DNA of 17,642 nucleotides from Methylotenera_A sp040387095. Lineage in GTDB: Bacteria; Pseudomonadota; Gammaproteobacteria; Burkholderiales; Methylophilaceae. Positions 6,703 through 14,702 of the stretch are shown piece after piece. The stretch lies in assembly GCA_040387095.1 (NCBI GenBank), contig JAZKEJ010000073.1, positions 1 to 17,642 on the forward strand, in the 5' to 3' direction. The notes below the pieces were generated by a model. That model was given only the letters and a program-made list of their open reading frames with translations. It ran no database searches and was not told the DNA's origin. The translations under genes were made by a program, and so were the position numbers. Numbering within the stretch: the first letter of the stretch is position 1; the number at the start of each line of letters is the position of its first letter.

Positions 6703-8097
6703 ATGAAAATTAATCGCAATTTACGTATTCAAATGCTGGCACAAAGCTGGCTTTTTGTGGTGTTATTCATTTTGTTGGTCATCTTGATTGGCTACTTAAC
6801 TAACCAATATCGCTATGCCAAAGATATTACTCAAGCCAATCGCAATATTTTGACGCAAGGCAGTGTCAATATTTTGAAGCAGATGGAAGAGCCTATCAAT
6901 ATTACTGTTTATGCTACTAATGATGATGCCAATCGTGGCGATACCTTTCGCAAAGGCATGATTGATTTTGTGGCGCGTTATCAGCGTGAGAAAAAAAATG
7001 TCACGCTCAAATTCATTAACCCTTCTGAAGAGCCAAAATTAGCGCAAGAGGCTGGCGTTAAACAAGACGGCGAAACGATTGTTGAATTTAATAAGCGCAC
7101 GGAACATATCAATCCGCCATTTGCCGAGCAGGAAATGACCAACTTATTGGTGCGCTTGTCTCGTACCAACACGCAACCGGTTATGTTCTTGGATGGGCAT
7201 GGCGAACGCCATTTACAAGGCATTAAAAATCACGACATCGGTGAGTTTGGTAAGCAGTTAGAATCAAAAGGGTTTAAATTTGCCAATCCTGATTTAACTA
7301 TTGCACAAGCGGTTCCGGCTAATGGCGCGATGCTGGTCATTGCCAGTCCGCAAGTGGATGTGAGTGAAATTGAAGCCAAGAAGATTAAAGCTTACATAGA
7401 ATCTGGCGGTAATTTATTGTGGTTGCTAGACGACAATAATTTGCGTGGTATGAAAGAAGTGGCAGATTATTTAGGCTTTACCGTTTCACCGGGCATTGCG
7501 GTGGATATGACTGCTGCGCAATATGGCGCAGATGCTAAAGTGGCGTTTGCATCATCATATGGCGATCATGCTATTACGCGTAATTTCCAGTTAAGAACGC
7601 TATTTCCTGAAGCGCATGAAATTGATGCACAAGCTTCGGACGAGTTTGGCTGGAAAGTGGGGCGTTTGGTGGAAGTAGCGCCTAATGGTTGGTTAGAGTC
7701 GGAGCTAATTAAAGCAGGCGTGAATAACAAAAAGGTAGTGTTTGATCAAAATACGGACAAGCGCGGCCCCATCAATATTGGCGTGGCATTAGAGCGCATT
7801 TATGGAAAAAAAGGCCAACGTGTCGTGGTCATGGGTAATGCTAATTTCTTATCTAACACGTTTATTACAAACGGCGGCAATTTGGATTTTGGTCTTAATA
7901 TTGTGAATTGGCTTGCCGGTGACGACAAATTAATAACGATACAGCCGATGCCGTTAAAAGATATCAATGTCACTATTCCTAATGATGACCAAGGCCGAAT
8001 GGTTGCATGGACAGTATTTCATAGTTTCCAATACTTTATACCGCTTGCATTTTTTGTGGCAGGCTTCTGGCTATGGTGGAAACGCAGAAAAGCATAG
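6703..8097 (+). CDS. GldG-like auxiliary ABC transporter protein (ABC_transp_aux family)
   Basis: The 464-residue protein has a membrane segment near each end (about 13-32 and 437-458, the latter followed by WWKRRKA). A large soluble domain between them is expected to face the periplasm. The soluble part carries features of the GldG/ABC-transporter auxiliary family: the early EEPINITVYA and RYQREKKNVTLKFINP strands, PVMFLDGHGER (about 159-169), and the ESGGNLLWLLDD strand-turn. Such proteins act with GldA/GldF-type ABC pairs; the ligand is unknown. The ATG at 6703 lies 13 bases after the permease stop, so it is almost certainly co-transcribed. Length and topology are consistent with an intact gene. 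Confidence 0.88.
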   Translation: MKINRNLRIQMLAQSWLFVVLFILLVILIGYLTNQYRYAKDITQANRNILTQGSVNILKQMEEPINITVYATNDDANRGDTFRKGMIDFVARYQREKKNVTLKFINPSEEPKLAQEAGVKQDGETIVEFNKRTEHINPPFAEQEMTNLLVRLSRTNTQPVMFLDGHGERHLQGIKNHDIGEFGKQLESKGFKFANPDLTIAQAVPANGAMLVIASPQVDVSEIEAKKIKAYIESGGNLLWLLDDNNLRGMKEVADYLGFTVSPGIAVDMTAAQYGADAKVAFASSYGDHAITRNFQLRTLFPEAHEIDAQASDEFGWKVGRLVEVAPNGWLESELIKAGVNNKKVVFDQNTDKRGPINIGVALERIYGKKGQRVVVMGNANFLSNTFITNGGNLDFGLNIVNWLAGDDKLITIQPMPLKDINVTIPNDDQGRMVAWTVFHSFQYFIPLAFFVAGFWLWWKRRKA

Positions 8098-8181
8098 GGC
8101 AAGACTTAATCCACTAGAAACATCAAAAGTTAAAGATAAAAGTTGATGCCAGCAACTTGGCAAAGAATATAGGTAAGTTAA

Positions 8182-9075
8182 ATGAAAAATAGATGGTTGC
8201 TTAATTTAGTCATGCTTGTAATAGTGGGCGGTTTGGTTACTTTCTTGTATCTTCGCCCTCAAACCAATTTAGATGCACCTGCCAAGTATGAAGTTTCTCA
8301 ATTAAAGTTAGCAGATTTCACTGCCATTAAAGTTGAATTTCCTGCCGCTAAAGCGACTGCTTTCGAAAAGGTGGAAGGTTTCTGGCTGATGACTGCACCG
8401 TACAAAGCGCGTGCGGATCAAATGTTGGTACAGCGCATTTTATCGATTATTGCTGCAACCAGCCAAGAAAAATTCCCTGCTACCGATTTAGCCAAATATG
8501 GCTTAAATAACCCAGAACTAAAAATACAATTGACCAGCATTAATGGGGTAGAAGAATTTATTTTCGGCACACACAATCCAGTAACCGAGCAACAATATTT
8601 AGCCTACAAAGACGCAGTTTATCTTATTCAAGGCGGTTACTCAGAAGCTGCCAGCGTACAAGCAATTGAGTTGGTGGATAAGCTACCTCTTTCGCCAGCA
8701 GAAATAAAGCAAATCAGTGGCTTTGATTTTTCGCGGCTGGAGCAATGGGAAGAAGTTGCTTTAAACGCAGATTTAATTGATGGTAACTGGAAAGTGAATA
8801 TTCCAAAAGCCAAACCCACTCAAAATGAAATGAATGAATGGCTGGAATTTAGCTGGAAACAAAGCCCAGCTAAATCAGTAGAGCTGTATGTTCCAGATCG
8901 CAAGATGGTTTATCCATCTTTCGAAGTGAAACTCAAAGACGGAAAAAAAATCCATTTCGATAAAATTCAGGAGTCGCCTGAAATGTTACTTGCTCGCCCT
9001 GACGAAGGTATTTTGTACCACTTTAGTAATGATGTTGGATTTACCATGCTGAATCCACCCATTAACCTGAAATAG
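8182..9075 (+). CDS. Membrane-anchored DUF4340 protein
   Basis: This 297-residue protein has a short basic N-terminus and one membrane segment (about 6-24), then a periplasmic-side region resembling DUF4340. The recognisable parts are the repeated structural elements around FEKVEGFWLMTAPYKARADQ and YGLNNPELKIQLTS with FIFGTHNP, an arrangement typical of this domain. No catalytic motif is visible. DUF4340 proteins are repeatedly encoded after GldG-like genes, so this is probably an accessory subunit of the same envelope complex (inference from context). The ATG at 8182 has AGG about 10 bases upstream, after an 84-base gap, so it may have an additional internal promoter. Confidence 0.85.
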   Translation: MKNRWLLNLVMLVIVGGLVTFLYLRPQTNLDAPAKYEVSQLKLADFTAIKVEFPAAKATAFEKVEGFWLMTAPYKARADQMLVQRILSIIAATSQEKFPATDLAKYGLNNPELKIQLTSINGVEEFIFGTHNPVTEQQYLAYKDAVYLIQGGYSEAASVQAIELVDKLPLSPAEIKQISGFDFSRLEQWEEVALNADLIDGNWKVNIPKAKPTQNEMNEWLEFSWKQSPAKSVELYVPDRKMVYPSFEVKLKDGKKIHFDKIQESPEMLLARPDEGILYHFSNDVGFTMLNPPINLK

Positions 9076-9091
9076 CTTATCTATTTAAATC

Positions 9092-9913
9092 ATGCCTGAA
9101 TTACCAGAGGTAGAGATCACCCGGCGTGGCTTAATGCCACTGATTAATCATACGGTTAAATCCATCACCATTCGTAATGCCAGCATGCGCTGGCCTATCC
9201 CTGAGCATTTGCCGCAAACTTTGCATCAGCAAAAACTGCTTAACTTAACGCGTCGTGCTAAATATATTTTGGCAGAATTTGAATCTGGCACTTTATTGCT
9301 GCATTTAGGCATGTCTGGTCGCATTTGCTTATTAGAGCGCGATTATCCGCCTGAAAAGCATGACCATTTTGATATTGCTTTTGATGACGGGCGAGTACTA
9401 CGTTTGCGTGATCCGCGTCGGTTTGGCGCGGTATTGTGGGCCGGTGAAAATCCGTATACGCATGCCCTGATCACAGCGCTTGGCCCAGAGCCGCTTGAGG
9501 CCAGCTTTAATGCGCAATATCTGTTTGGTCAAACGCGCACACGAAATGCCGCTGTCAAAGTCATTATCATGGATAGCCATTTAGTGGTTGGCGTCGGCAA
9601 TATCTATGCATCGGAATCCTTGTTTCGCGCCAATATTCATCCAGAGATGCCAGCAAAACAACTCACGCTTTTGCAGTGTGAAAAGCTAACGCAAAAAATC
9701 AAAGCTACACTAAATGATTCGCTGAATGCAGGTGGTAGCAGCTTGCGTGACTTCTTTGGGGCAGACGGCAATCCAGGATACTTTCAACAAGAGTATTTTG
9801 TCTACAGCCGCACAAACGAGCCATGTAAGGTTTGTACGCACCTGATTAAAAATATTCGCTTAGGCCAACGCTCTACATTTTATTGTGAAAATTGCCAGCC
9901 ACGCAGAAAGTAA
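9092..9913 (+). CDS. mutM: Formamidopyrimidine-DNA glycosylase (8-oxoguanine repair)
   Basis: MutM/Fpg is a bifunctional base-excision enzyme that removes 8-oxoguanine and ring-opened purines and then cleaves the abasic strand by beta,delta-elimination. The 273-residue protein is full length. Visible are the N-terminal MPELPEVE (catalytic proline after Met removal, and Glu3), Lys57 in RRAKYIL, HLGMSGR (71-77), DPRRFG (107-112) and VVGVGNIYASE (the helix-two-turn-helix region). The C-terminal zinc finger is CX2CX16CX2C (Cys245, 248, 265, 268) with the conserved Arg260. All key residues are present. It starts 16 bases after the DUF4340 stop with no strong Shine-Dalgarno, so it looks co-transcribed with the transporter. 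It converges with the symporter gene 10 bases away. Confidence 0.98.
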   Translation: MPELPEVEITRRGLMPLINHTVKSITIRNASMRWPIPEHLPQTLHQQKLLNLTRRAKYILAEFESGTLLLHLGMSGRICLLERDYPPEKHDHFDIAFDDGRVLRLRDPRRFGAVLWAGENPYTHALITALGPEPLEASFNAQYLFGQTRTRNAAVKVIIMDSHLVVGVGNIYASESLFRANIHPEMPAKQLTLLQCEKLTQKIKATLNDSLNAGGSSLRDFFGADGNPGYFQQEYFVYSRTNEPCKVCTHLIKNIRLGQRSTFYCENCQPRRK

Positions 9914-9923
9914 TCAGTTTATG

Positions 9924-11387
9924 CTAATGCGGCCTTGCTGCATGCTCGTGCAGATAACCAGCCGGTTTATTTGTAGTTCCGCCGATTTTCTGCGGTATCA
10001 ATGAGCCAATAATCATGGCAATGGCGCTGACTGCCAGACCTATCAATTGCGGCGGCACCAGGCTTTCGTCTCCCACCATCACTTCAATGATCACCCAGCT
10101 ACTGATTCCACCAACGATAGCGCCCAGCGCACCCTGACTGGTAGCACGTTTCCAGAACGCACCAAAAACAAGTGGAATAAAAGCACCTGCTAATGTGATT
10201 TTGTAAGCGGATTCCACCATGCCAAAAATGGAGTTTTTTGAGTTAAGTGCATAAAGCAAAACGCAAAGCGCAAAACAAACCAAGCAAATACGCATCACCC
10301 GTAAAAAATCTTTGTCGGTGAGATGTGGCATATATCCGCGAACAACGTTTTCTGCAAATGTCACAGAAGGTGCGAGTAGGGTGGCTGATGAGCAACTCAT
10401 GATGGCAGATAAAACAGCACCAAAAAAGATTGCTTGTGCGATAAGCGGCGTATGTTGCAAAACCAAGGTTGGTAGCACGCGTTGTGAATCCTCTATCACT
10501 AGTTTTCCAAATACGGCGGGGTCAATCAGCGTAGCAGAATAGGCAATAAACATCGGTACAAAAGTAAAACAGAAATATACTGAAGCGCCCAATATAGAGC
10601 CCCATAGTGCGATTTTGGCACTCTTGGCGGAAGTGATGCGCTGGAATACGTCTTGTTGCGGAATGCTGCCCAGCATCATCGTTACCCAACCGCCTAAGAA
10701 GGTAATCCATATCCAAATGTCTGCACCTTTGGGAAAGAAATCCAGTTTGCCAGCGGCGCGGGCGTGCTCAATCACAGGAGTCACGCCACCGGTCATGCCT
10801 GAAACAATGCTGCCAATGTAAAGCAGGCCGCCAATTACTACGATCATTTGCACAAAGTCTAATATAGCGACTGAAAGCATGCCGCCCAATGTAGTGTAAG
10901 TTAACACGATGGCGGTGCCTAAAATCATGCCAGCTTCTTCACTGACTACACCATTAGTAATCATATTGAAAATCAACCCTAGCGCTTTAATTTGCGCCGC
11001 CACCCAGCCAAGATAGGAAATGACAATTGCAATCGTTGTCAACACTTCTACCGTGCGGTTATAGCGCATGCGGTAAAAATCGCCCAGTGTGATGATGTTT
11101 AGTTTGTATAGCTGAGTAGAGAAGAAAAAACCGGCAATAATCAAACACATACTAGAACCAAACGGATCTGCGGCTACACCGTTTAAACCTTCTTTTACAA
11201 AAGTAGCTGAAACGCCAAATACAGCTTCTGCGCCAAACCAGGTAGCAAAAACGGTTGCCATCACAATAGGCAAGGGCAAATGCCGCCCTGCGACAGCGTA
11301 ATCTTTTGTGTTTTTTACGCGAGTAGCAGCAGCTAGTCCGATACCAATAGAGACAAGCAAATAGGCGACAACAAACCAAATGAGCAC
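9924..11387 (-). CDS. Sodium:solute symporter (SSS family)
   Basis: This 487-residue inner-membrane protein has about 13 hydrophobic segments, matching the SSS (PutP/PanF-like) secondary transporter family. These couple solute uptake to the sodium gradient. Supporting sequence includes NTKDYAVAGRHLPLP near residue 28 (the SSS loop after helix 1), ATWFGAEAVFGVSATF in the next helix, ITLGDFYRMRYNR, and the helix region ILDFVQMIVVIGGLLYIGS. The substrate cannot be read; proline, pantothenate, acetate and others all occur in the family. The start is GTG (11385-11387), supported by AAGGA 7 bases upstream. It follows ubiB by 39 bases on the same strand, so it may be the last gene of the ubi operon, a link with no obvious metabolic logic. 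Its 3' end is 10 bases from that of convergent mutM, with no clear terminator between them. Confidence 0.9.
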   Translation of the reverse strand: MLIWFVVAYLLVSIGIGLAAATRVKNTKDYAVAGRHLPLPIVMATVFATWFGAEAVFGVSATFVKEGLNGVAADPFGSSMCLIIAGFFFSTQLYKLNIITLGDFYRMRYNRTVEVLTTIAIVISYLGWVAAQIKALGLIFNMITNGVVSEEAGMILGTAIVLTYTTLGGMLSVAILDFVQMIVVIGGLLYIGSIVSGMTGGVTPVIEHARAAGKLDFFPKGADIWIWITFLGGWVTMMLGSIPQQDVFQRITSAKSAKIALWGSILGASVYFCFTFVPMFIAYSATLIDPAVFGKLVIEDSQRVLPTLVLQHTPLIAQAIFFGAVLSAIMSCSSATLLAPSVTFAENVVRGYMPHLTDKDFLRVMRICLVCFALCVLLYALNSKNSIFGMVESAYKITLAGAFIPLVFGAFWKRATSQGALGAIVGGISSWVIIEVMVGDESLVPPQLIGLAVSAIAMIIGSLIPQKIGGTTNKPAGYLHEHAARPH

Positions 11388-11394
11388 GAATATT

Positions 11395-11399
11395 TCCTT
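11395..11399 (-). promoter_or_regulatory. Shine-Dalgarno of the symporter, supporting a GTG start
   Basis: The complement reads AAGGA, seven bases before GTG at 11385-11387. No in-frame ATG nearby has a comparable site, and the GTG start gives a complete first membrane helix. Confidence 0.6.
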
Positions 11400-11426
11400 A
11401 AAACTTATTCAAACCGTATTACAAAT

Positions 11427-12998
11427 TTAAAGCACTAAAAAAATCAACAAACTGACCGATTGCAGCAAAACCAAAATTACGATTGCCATAGCCATCCATT
11501 TTTGCCAACGCGCCTGATTTTTTTGCACCTTAATTAGCGTATCAATCGTTTGGTGCATGGGAGCGTATTGCTGAGCAAGCGTTTGCTGTGTTAAAAATTG
11601 ATGTACCAGTCTGGGCATCTGAGGGGTGTTTTTTAAGATAAAAGGCAGCTCTTTTTTGAATGTATTAGCAATGCTGCGCCAGCCGATTTGTTCACTCATC
11701 CAGCGATTCAAGAATGGTTTTGCCGTTTGCCATAAATCAATATTAGGGTCTAAGTCGCGGCCTAGTCCTTCAATATTCAATAGCGTTTTTTGTAGCATCA
11801 CTAATTGCGGTTGAATCACCACGCCAAAACGACGCGACATCTGGAAAAGACTTAACAGCGTGCGGCCAAAAGAAATATCTTTAAGCGGTTTATCAAATAT
11901 CGGTTCACAAATCGCACGGATCGCGGTTTCCAGCTCTTCAATATTCGTGTCTTTTGGTACCCAGCCAGATTCAATATGCGCAATCGCTACATCGCGATAA
12001 TCACGATTGAAAAAAGCCAGAAAATTACGTGCCAAATAATATTTGTCTATATCATTTAAGCTACCCATGATGCCAAAATCGAGCGCAATATATTTGCCTT
12101 TATCTGGCCCTTCATTAGCAACCTGAATATTGCCTGGATGCATATCCGCATGAAAAAACCCGTCGCGAAATACTTGGGTAAAAAATATCTCAACGCCGTC
12201 GTGCGCCAGCTTGGTAATATCAATGCCATTTGCGCGTAATACGTCAATCTGGCTAATTGGCGTGCCGTGCATGCGTTGCATGGTCATTACTTCTTTTCGG
12301 CAGTAATCCCAGTGCACTTCAGGAATTAATAAGCGCGCCCGCACATCGTCTTTCGGCAAAAAATTACGCGCTAACTGGCTGCAATTGGCTGCTTCTAAAG
12401 TGAGATCTAACTCGTGTTTTGTATGGCGCGCAAACTCATCCACCACCTCTAGAGGTTTTAAACGCTTGCCTTCACTTGAAACCGTTTGCAATAGCCATGC
12501 CAATGATTTCAATAACGACAAATCTTGGCTGATCACTTTTGCAATGCCTGGGCGCAATACTTTAACCGCGACCTCTTGCCCGTCATGTAAATGCGCAAAA
12601 TGTACTTGCGCCACTGATGCGCTGGCAACGGCGATGGTATCGAATTGGCTGTAAATTGATTCTATCGGTAAGCCAAATGCAGTTTCGATGCTGATCTGTA
12701 CTTCTTCAAAGGCAAAAGGCGGTACCTGGTCTTGTAATTTTGCTAATTCATCTGCTACATCAGCTGGCAACAAGTCGCGGCGGGTTGAAAGCATTTGTCC
12801 GAATTTAACAAAAAGTGGGCCTAATTTTTCCAGCGCCAAACGCAATCTGACTCCTCTTGGCTGTGAGGTATTACGCCAGAAAAAGACAGCTTTAATCAGT
12901 TTGTGCAGTGGTTTAAAGGTGATGTGCTCACTGATAAATTCATCCAGCCCGAACTTTAACAGAATGAAAATGATAACAAATAGCCGAAAATAATGCAT
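11427..12998 (-). CDS. ubiB: Ubiquinone biosynthesis kinase-like protein UbiB
   Basis: UbiB is an atypical ABC1/ADCK-family protein kinase-like ATPase needed for ubiquinone synthesis. It is thought to help extract or handle lipid intermediates at the membrane. The 523-residue product has the family-specific KxGQ motif (KFGQ, 65-68), the alanine-rich nucleotide loop ASASVAQV (125-132), Lys146 in AVKVLRP, the catalytic-loop equivalent FFHADMHPGN (281-290) and the DFG motif (307-309). The C-terminus carries a hydrophobic hairpin (about 499-523), consistent with UbiB's C-terminal membrane anchor. The ATG lies 10 bases after the ubiJ stop, so the two are co-transcribed and perhaps translationally coupled. 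Nothing in the sequence suggests loss of function. Confidence 0.97.
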   Translation of the reverse strand: MHYFRLFVIIFILLKFGLDEFISEHITFKPLHKLIKAVFFWRNTSQPRGVRLRLALEKLGPLFVKFGQMLSTRRDLLPADVADELAKLQDQVPPFAFEEVQISIETAFGLPIESIYSQFDTIAVASASVAQVHFAHLHDGQEVAVKVLRPGIAKVISQDLSLLKSLAWLLQTVSSEGKRLKPLEVVDEFARHTKHELDLTLEAANCSQLARNFLPKDDVRARLLIPEVHWDYCRKEVMTMQRMHGTPISQIDVLRANGIDITKLAHDGVEIFFTQVFRDGFFHADMHPGNIQVANEGPDKGKYIALDFGIMGSLNDIDKYYLARNFLAFFNRDYRDVAIAHIESGWVPKDTNIEELETAIRAICEPIFDKPLKDISFGRTLLSLFQMSRRFGVVIQPQLVMLQKTLLNIEGLGRDLDPNIDLWQTAKPFLNRWMSEQIGWRSIANTFKKELPFILKNTPQMPRLVHQFLTQQTLAQQYAPMHQTIDTLIKVQKNQARWQKWMAMAIVILVLLQSVSLLIFLVL

Positions 12999-13008
12999 GT
13001 TAGTCGGG

Positions 13009-13500
13009 TTAACTTTCTGCTGGTTTTATCATTGGTTTTACGGTTTGCTGGACCATATTTTGTTGAGCCTGATTTTGTTGATTTAGCTTTTGCAATTTCT
13101 TTTCAAAGCGCGCGATGTCACTTTTTAGGCTGTCTACATCATTGTTAAACTGCTCAACATGGCGTTTTTTTGCCAGCATAGGCTTTTCTTCCTGCCAGTA
13201 TTCTGTCAGCATTTCCGCTAAATTCACACTCTGCTTTTTAGTACCATTCAATACTTTTTGCGCCGTTTCGCCCATTTTACTGGCAGTTATATCGCCTACG
13301 AGATGGCTTAAATCNNNNNNNNNNNNNNNNNNNNNNNNNNNNNNNNNNNNNNNNNNNNNNNNNNNNNNNNNNNNNNNNNNNNNNNNNNNNNNNNNNNNNN
13401 NNNNNNNNNNNNNNCCCGCAAAGGCTAATAAATAGGCACGCGACCAGTTATTTTGATTGGTGATATGTTGCAGAAAGCGCGCGACTAGAGGTTTTAGCAT
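13009..13500 (-). CDS. ubiJ: Ubiquinone biosynthesis accessory protein UbiJ (interrupted by an assembly gap)
   Basis: UbiJ carries an SCP2-like lipid-binding domain and helps assemble the soluble Ubi complex that hydroxylates ubiquinone intermediates. I identify it from its place between ubiE and ubiB, from the N-terminus MLKPLVARFLQHITNQ, and from the C-terminal part. The latter contains DLSHLVGDITASKMG (like the conserved ..YTGDIAA..) followed by EYWQEE and a C-terminal coiled coil (about DSLKSDIARFEKKLQKLNQQ). The middle is 100 N (13315-13414), leaving about 28 residues before and 102 after. E. coli UbiJ has about 201 residues, and the missing SCP2 core should need roughly 80-95 residues. 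The 100 N is thus probably a placeholder and the real gene longer. The two visible parts happen to be in frame across 100 bases. The ATG at 13498-13500 lies 50 bases after ubiE. Confidence 0.85.
   Translation of the reverse strand: MLKPLVARFLQHITNQNNWSRAYLLAFAXXXXXXXXXXXXXXXXXXXXXXXXXXXXXXXXXXDLSHLVGDITASKMGETAQKVLNGTKKQSVNLAEMLTEYWQEEKPMLAKKRHVEQFNNDVDSLKSDIARFEKKLQKLNQQNQAQQNMVQQTVKPMIKPAES
13315..13414. other. Assembly gap, exactly 100 N, inside ubiJ
   Basis: A run of exactly 100 undetermined bases. That length is a common scaffold placeholder for an unknown distance, so coordinates to the right may be offset relative to the real chromosome. Both flanks read as the same ubiJ gene. Confidence 0.99.
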
Positions 13501-13550
13501 TAAGTTAATTGAGTTGAAATTTAAATGATTTAAGTGAATATGAATTGAGC

Positions 13551-14288
13551 TTAAGTCTTATATCCTTTGTGTAAGGCGACAACGCCGGCATTCAGATTGT
13601 GATAATCCACCTTGCTGAACCCCGCATCATGCATCATCTGTTTCAAAGTTTCCTGATCTGGGTGCATGCGAATACTTTCGGCCAGATATTGATAACTTTC
13701 TGCATCTTTGGCAATCAATTTTCCCATAAATGGTAATAATTTAAATGAATATGCATCGTATAGTTTCTGCAGTGGCTGCCAGACGGTTGAAAATTCCAGT
13801 ACTAAAAGTCTGCCACCGATTTTCAACACGCGCTGCATCTCTTTTAACGCAATTTCTTTGTGCGTCATATTGCGTAAACCAAACGCTACTATCACACAAT
13901 CGAAAGTATTGTCGGCAAAGGGTAGCTGCTCGGCATTGCATTGCGTTGCAGGCACATTAAGGCCTGCGTCAATCATGCGATCGCGCCCCACAGCAAGCAT
14001 GGATGCATTAATATCGGTTAAAGTAACAGCGCCATCTTTGCCTACTTTTTTTGCGAATAATTTAGATAAATCACCGCTACCACCAGCGATATCCAGTACT
14101 TGGTCGCCTGATTTTACACCGCTTACATCCACCGCAAAGCGCTTCCAAATACGGTGTAATCCAGCAGACATCACATCATTCATCACATCATATTTGCTGG
14201 CGACAGAATGAAATACTTCGCCAACTTTTTGCTGTTTTTCTGGCTCATTAATGGTTTTAAAGCCAAAGTGTGTAGTTTTATCTGTCAT
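13551..14288 (-). CDS. ubiE: Ubiquinone/menaquinone C-methyltransferase UbiE
   Basis: UbiE is a SAM-dependent C-methyltransferase acting on the benzoquinol ring in ubiquinone synthesis (and on demethylmenaquinol where menaquinone is made). The 245-residue protein is full length and closely follows the family: FHSVASKYDVMNDVMS (26-41), SAM motif I VLDIAGGSGDLS (64-75), the acidic ribose-binding TDIN (91-94), NTFDCVIVAFGLRN (127-140), VLKIGGRLLVLEFS (154-167) and the C-terminal NLNAGVVALHKGYK. The ATG at 14286-14288 is the natural start. It lies 36 bases after the DUF971 gene and 50 before ubiJ, so DUF971-ubiE-ubiJ-ubiB looks like one transcription unit. Confidence 0.98.
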   Translation of the reverse strand: MTDKTTHFGFKTINEPEKQQKVGEVFHSVASKYDVMNDVMSAGLHRIWKRFAVDVSGVKSGDQVLDIAGGSGDLSKLFAKKVGKDGAVTLTDINASMLAVGRDRMIDAGLNVPATQCNAEQLPFADNTFDCVIVAFGLRNMTHKEIALKEMQRVLKIGGRLLVLEFSTVWQPLQKLYDAYSFKLLPFMGKLIAKDAESYQYLAESIRMHPDQETLKQMMHDAGFSKVDYHNLNAGVVALHKGYKT

Positions 14289-14324
14289 GTTTACCCTTGC
14301 GCTGACTGTATTAAAATACTTGTT

Positions 14325-14702
14325 TTACACGGCTTTTCTTTTGTGACCAGCTATTTCAAGCTTGGATACATAATCTTGCCACATTGCCTGATAGTTTTTG
14401 GCTAAATCGTACAAATAATCCCACGAATATAGGCCGGTATTGTGACCGTCGCTAAACACCAGCTTGACTGCATAATTGCCGACAGGTTCGATAGCGGTGA
14501 TATTCACTTCTTCCTTGCCGATTTGCAGCGTTTCTTGGCCTGCACCGTGGCCGCGTACCTCGGCTGACGGCGAATAGACGCGTAAAAACTCGCATGACAA
14601 CATGCACTCTGTGTTGTTATCGAATTTAATTTCAAGCAAACGTGATGCCTGATGCAATCGAATATCGATAGGGCGAGGAGAATCTGGATTTAAACCGCTC
14701 AT
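14325..14702 (-). CDS. DUF971 family protein
   Basis: The 125-residue protein matches the DUF971 family, which is also the N-terminal domain of gamma-butyrobetaine hydroxylase. Visible are the strands IDIRLHQASRLLEIKFDN, the CMLSCEFLRVYSPSAEVRGHG segment (Cys33, Cys37, His52), and the near C-terminal DGHNTGLYSWDYLYDL that characterises stand-alone DUF971 proteins. In gamma-butyrobetaine hydroxylase this domain binds zinc. DUF971 is also found fused to Mrp/ApbC-type iron-sulfur carriers, so a metal or Fe-S link is possible, but no function is established here. The ATG at 14700-14702 gives the full domain; no good Shine-Dalgarno is seen. It appears to be the first gene of the ubiE-ubiJ-ubiB operon. 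A hydroxylase function is not expected, because the catalytic domain is absent. Confidence 0.88.
   Translation of the reverse strand: MSGLNPDSPRPIDIRLHQASRLLEIKFDNNTECMLSCEFLRVYSPSAEVRGHGAGQETLQIGKEEVNITAIEPVGNYAVKLVFSDGHNTGLYSWDYLYDLAKNYQAMWQDYVSKLEIAGHKRKAV

Noticed and set aside
8098..8181. Short inverted repeats (CATCAA/TTGATG and TGCCA/TGGCA) in the gap before the DUF4340 gene
   Set aside because: Stems of only five to six base pairs without a T-run are expected by chance in AT-rich DNA and give no terminator or riboswitch signature.
13708..14211. 167-residue plus-strand open frame opposite ubiE
   Set aside because: It is an antisense shadow of a fully conserved ubiE; it has no recognisable domain.
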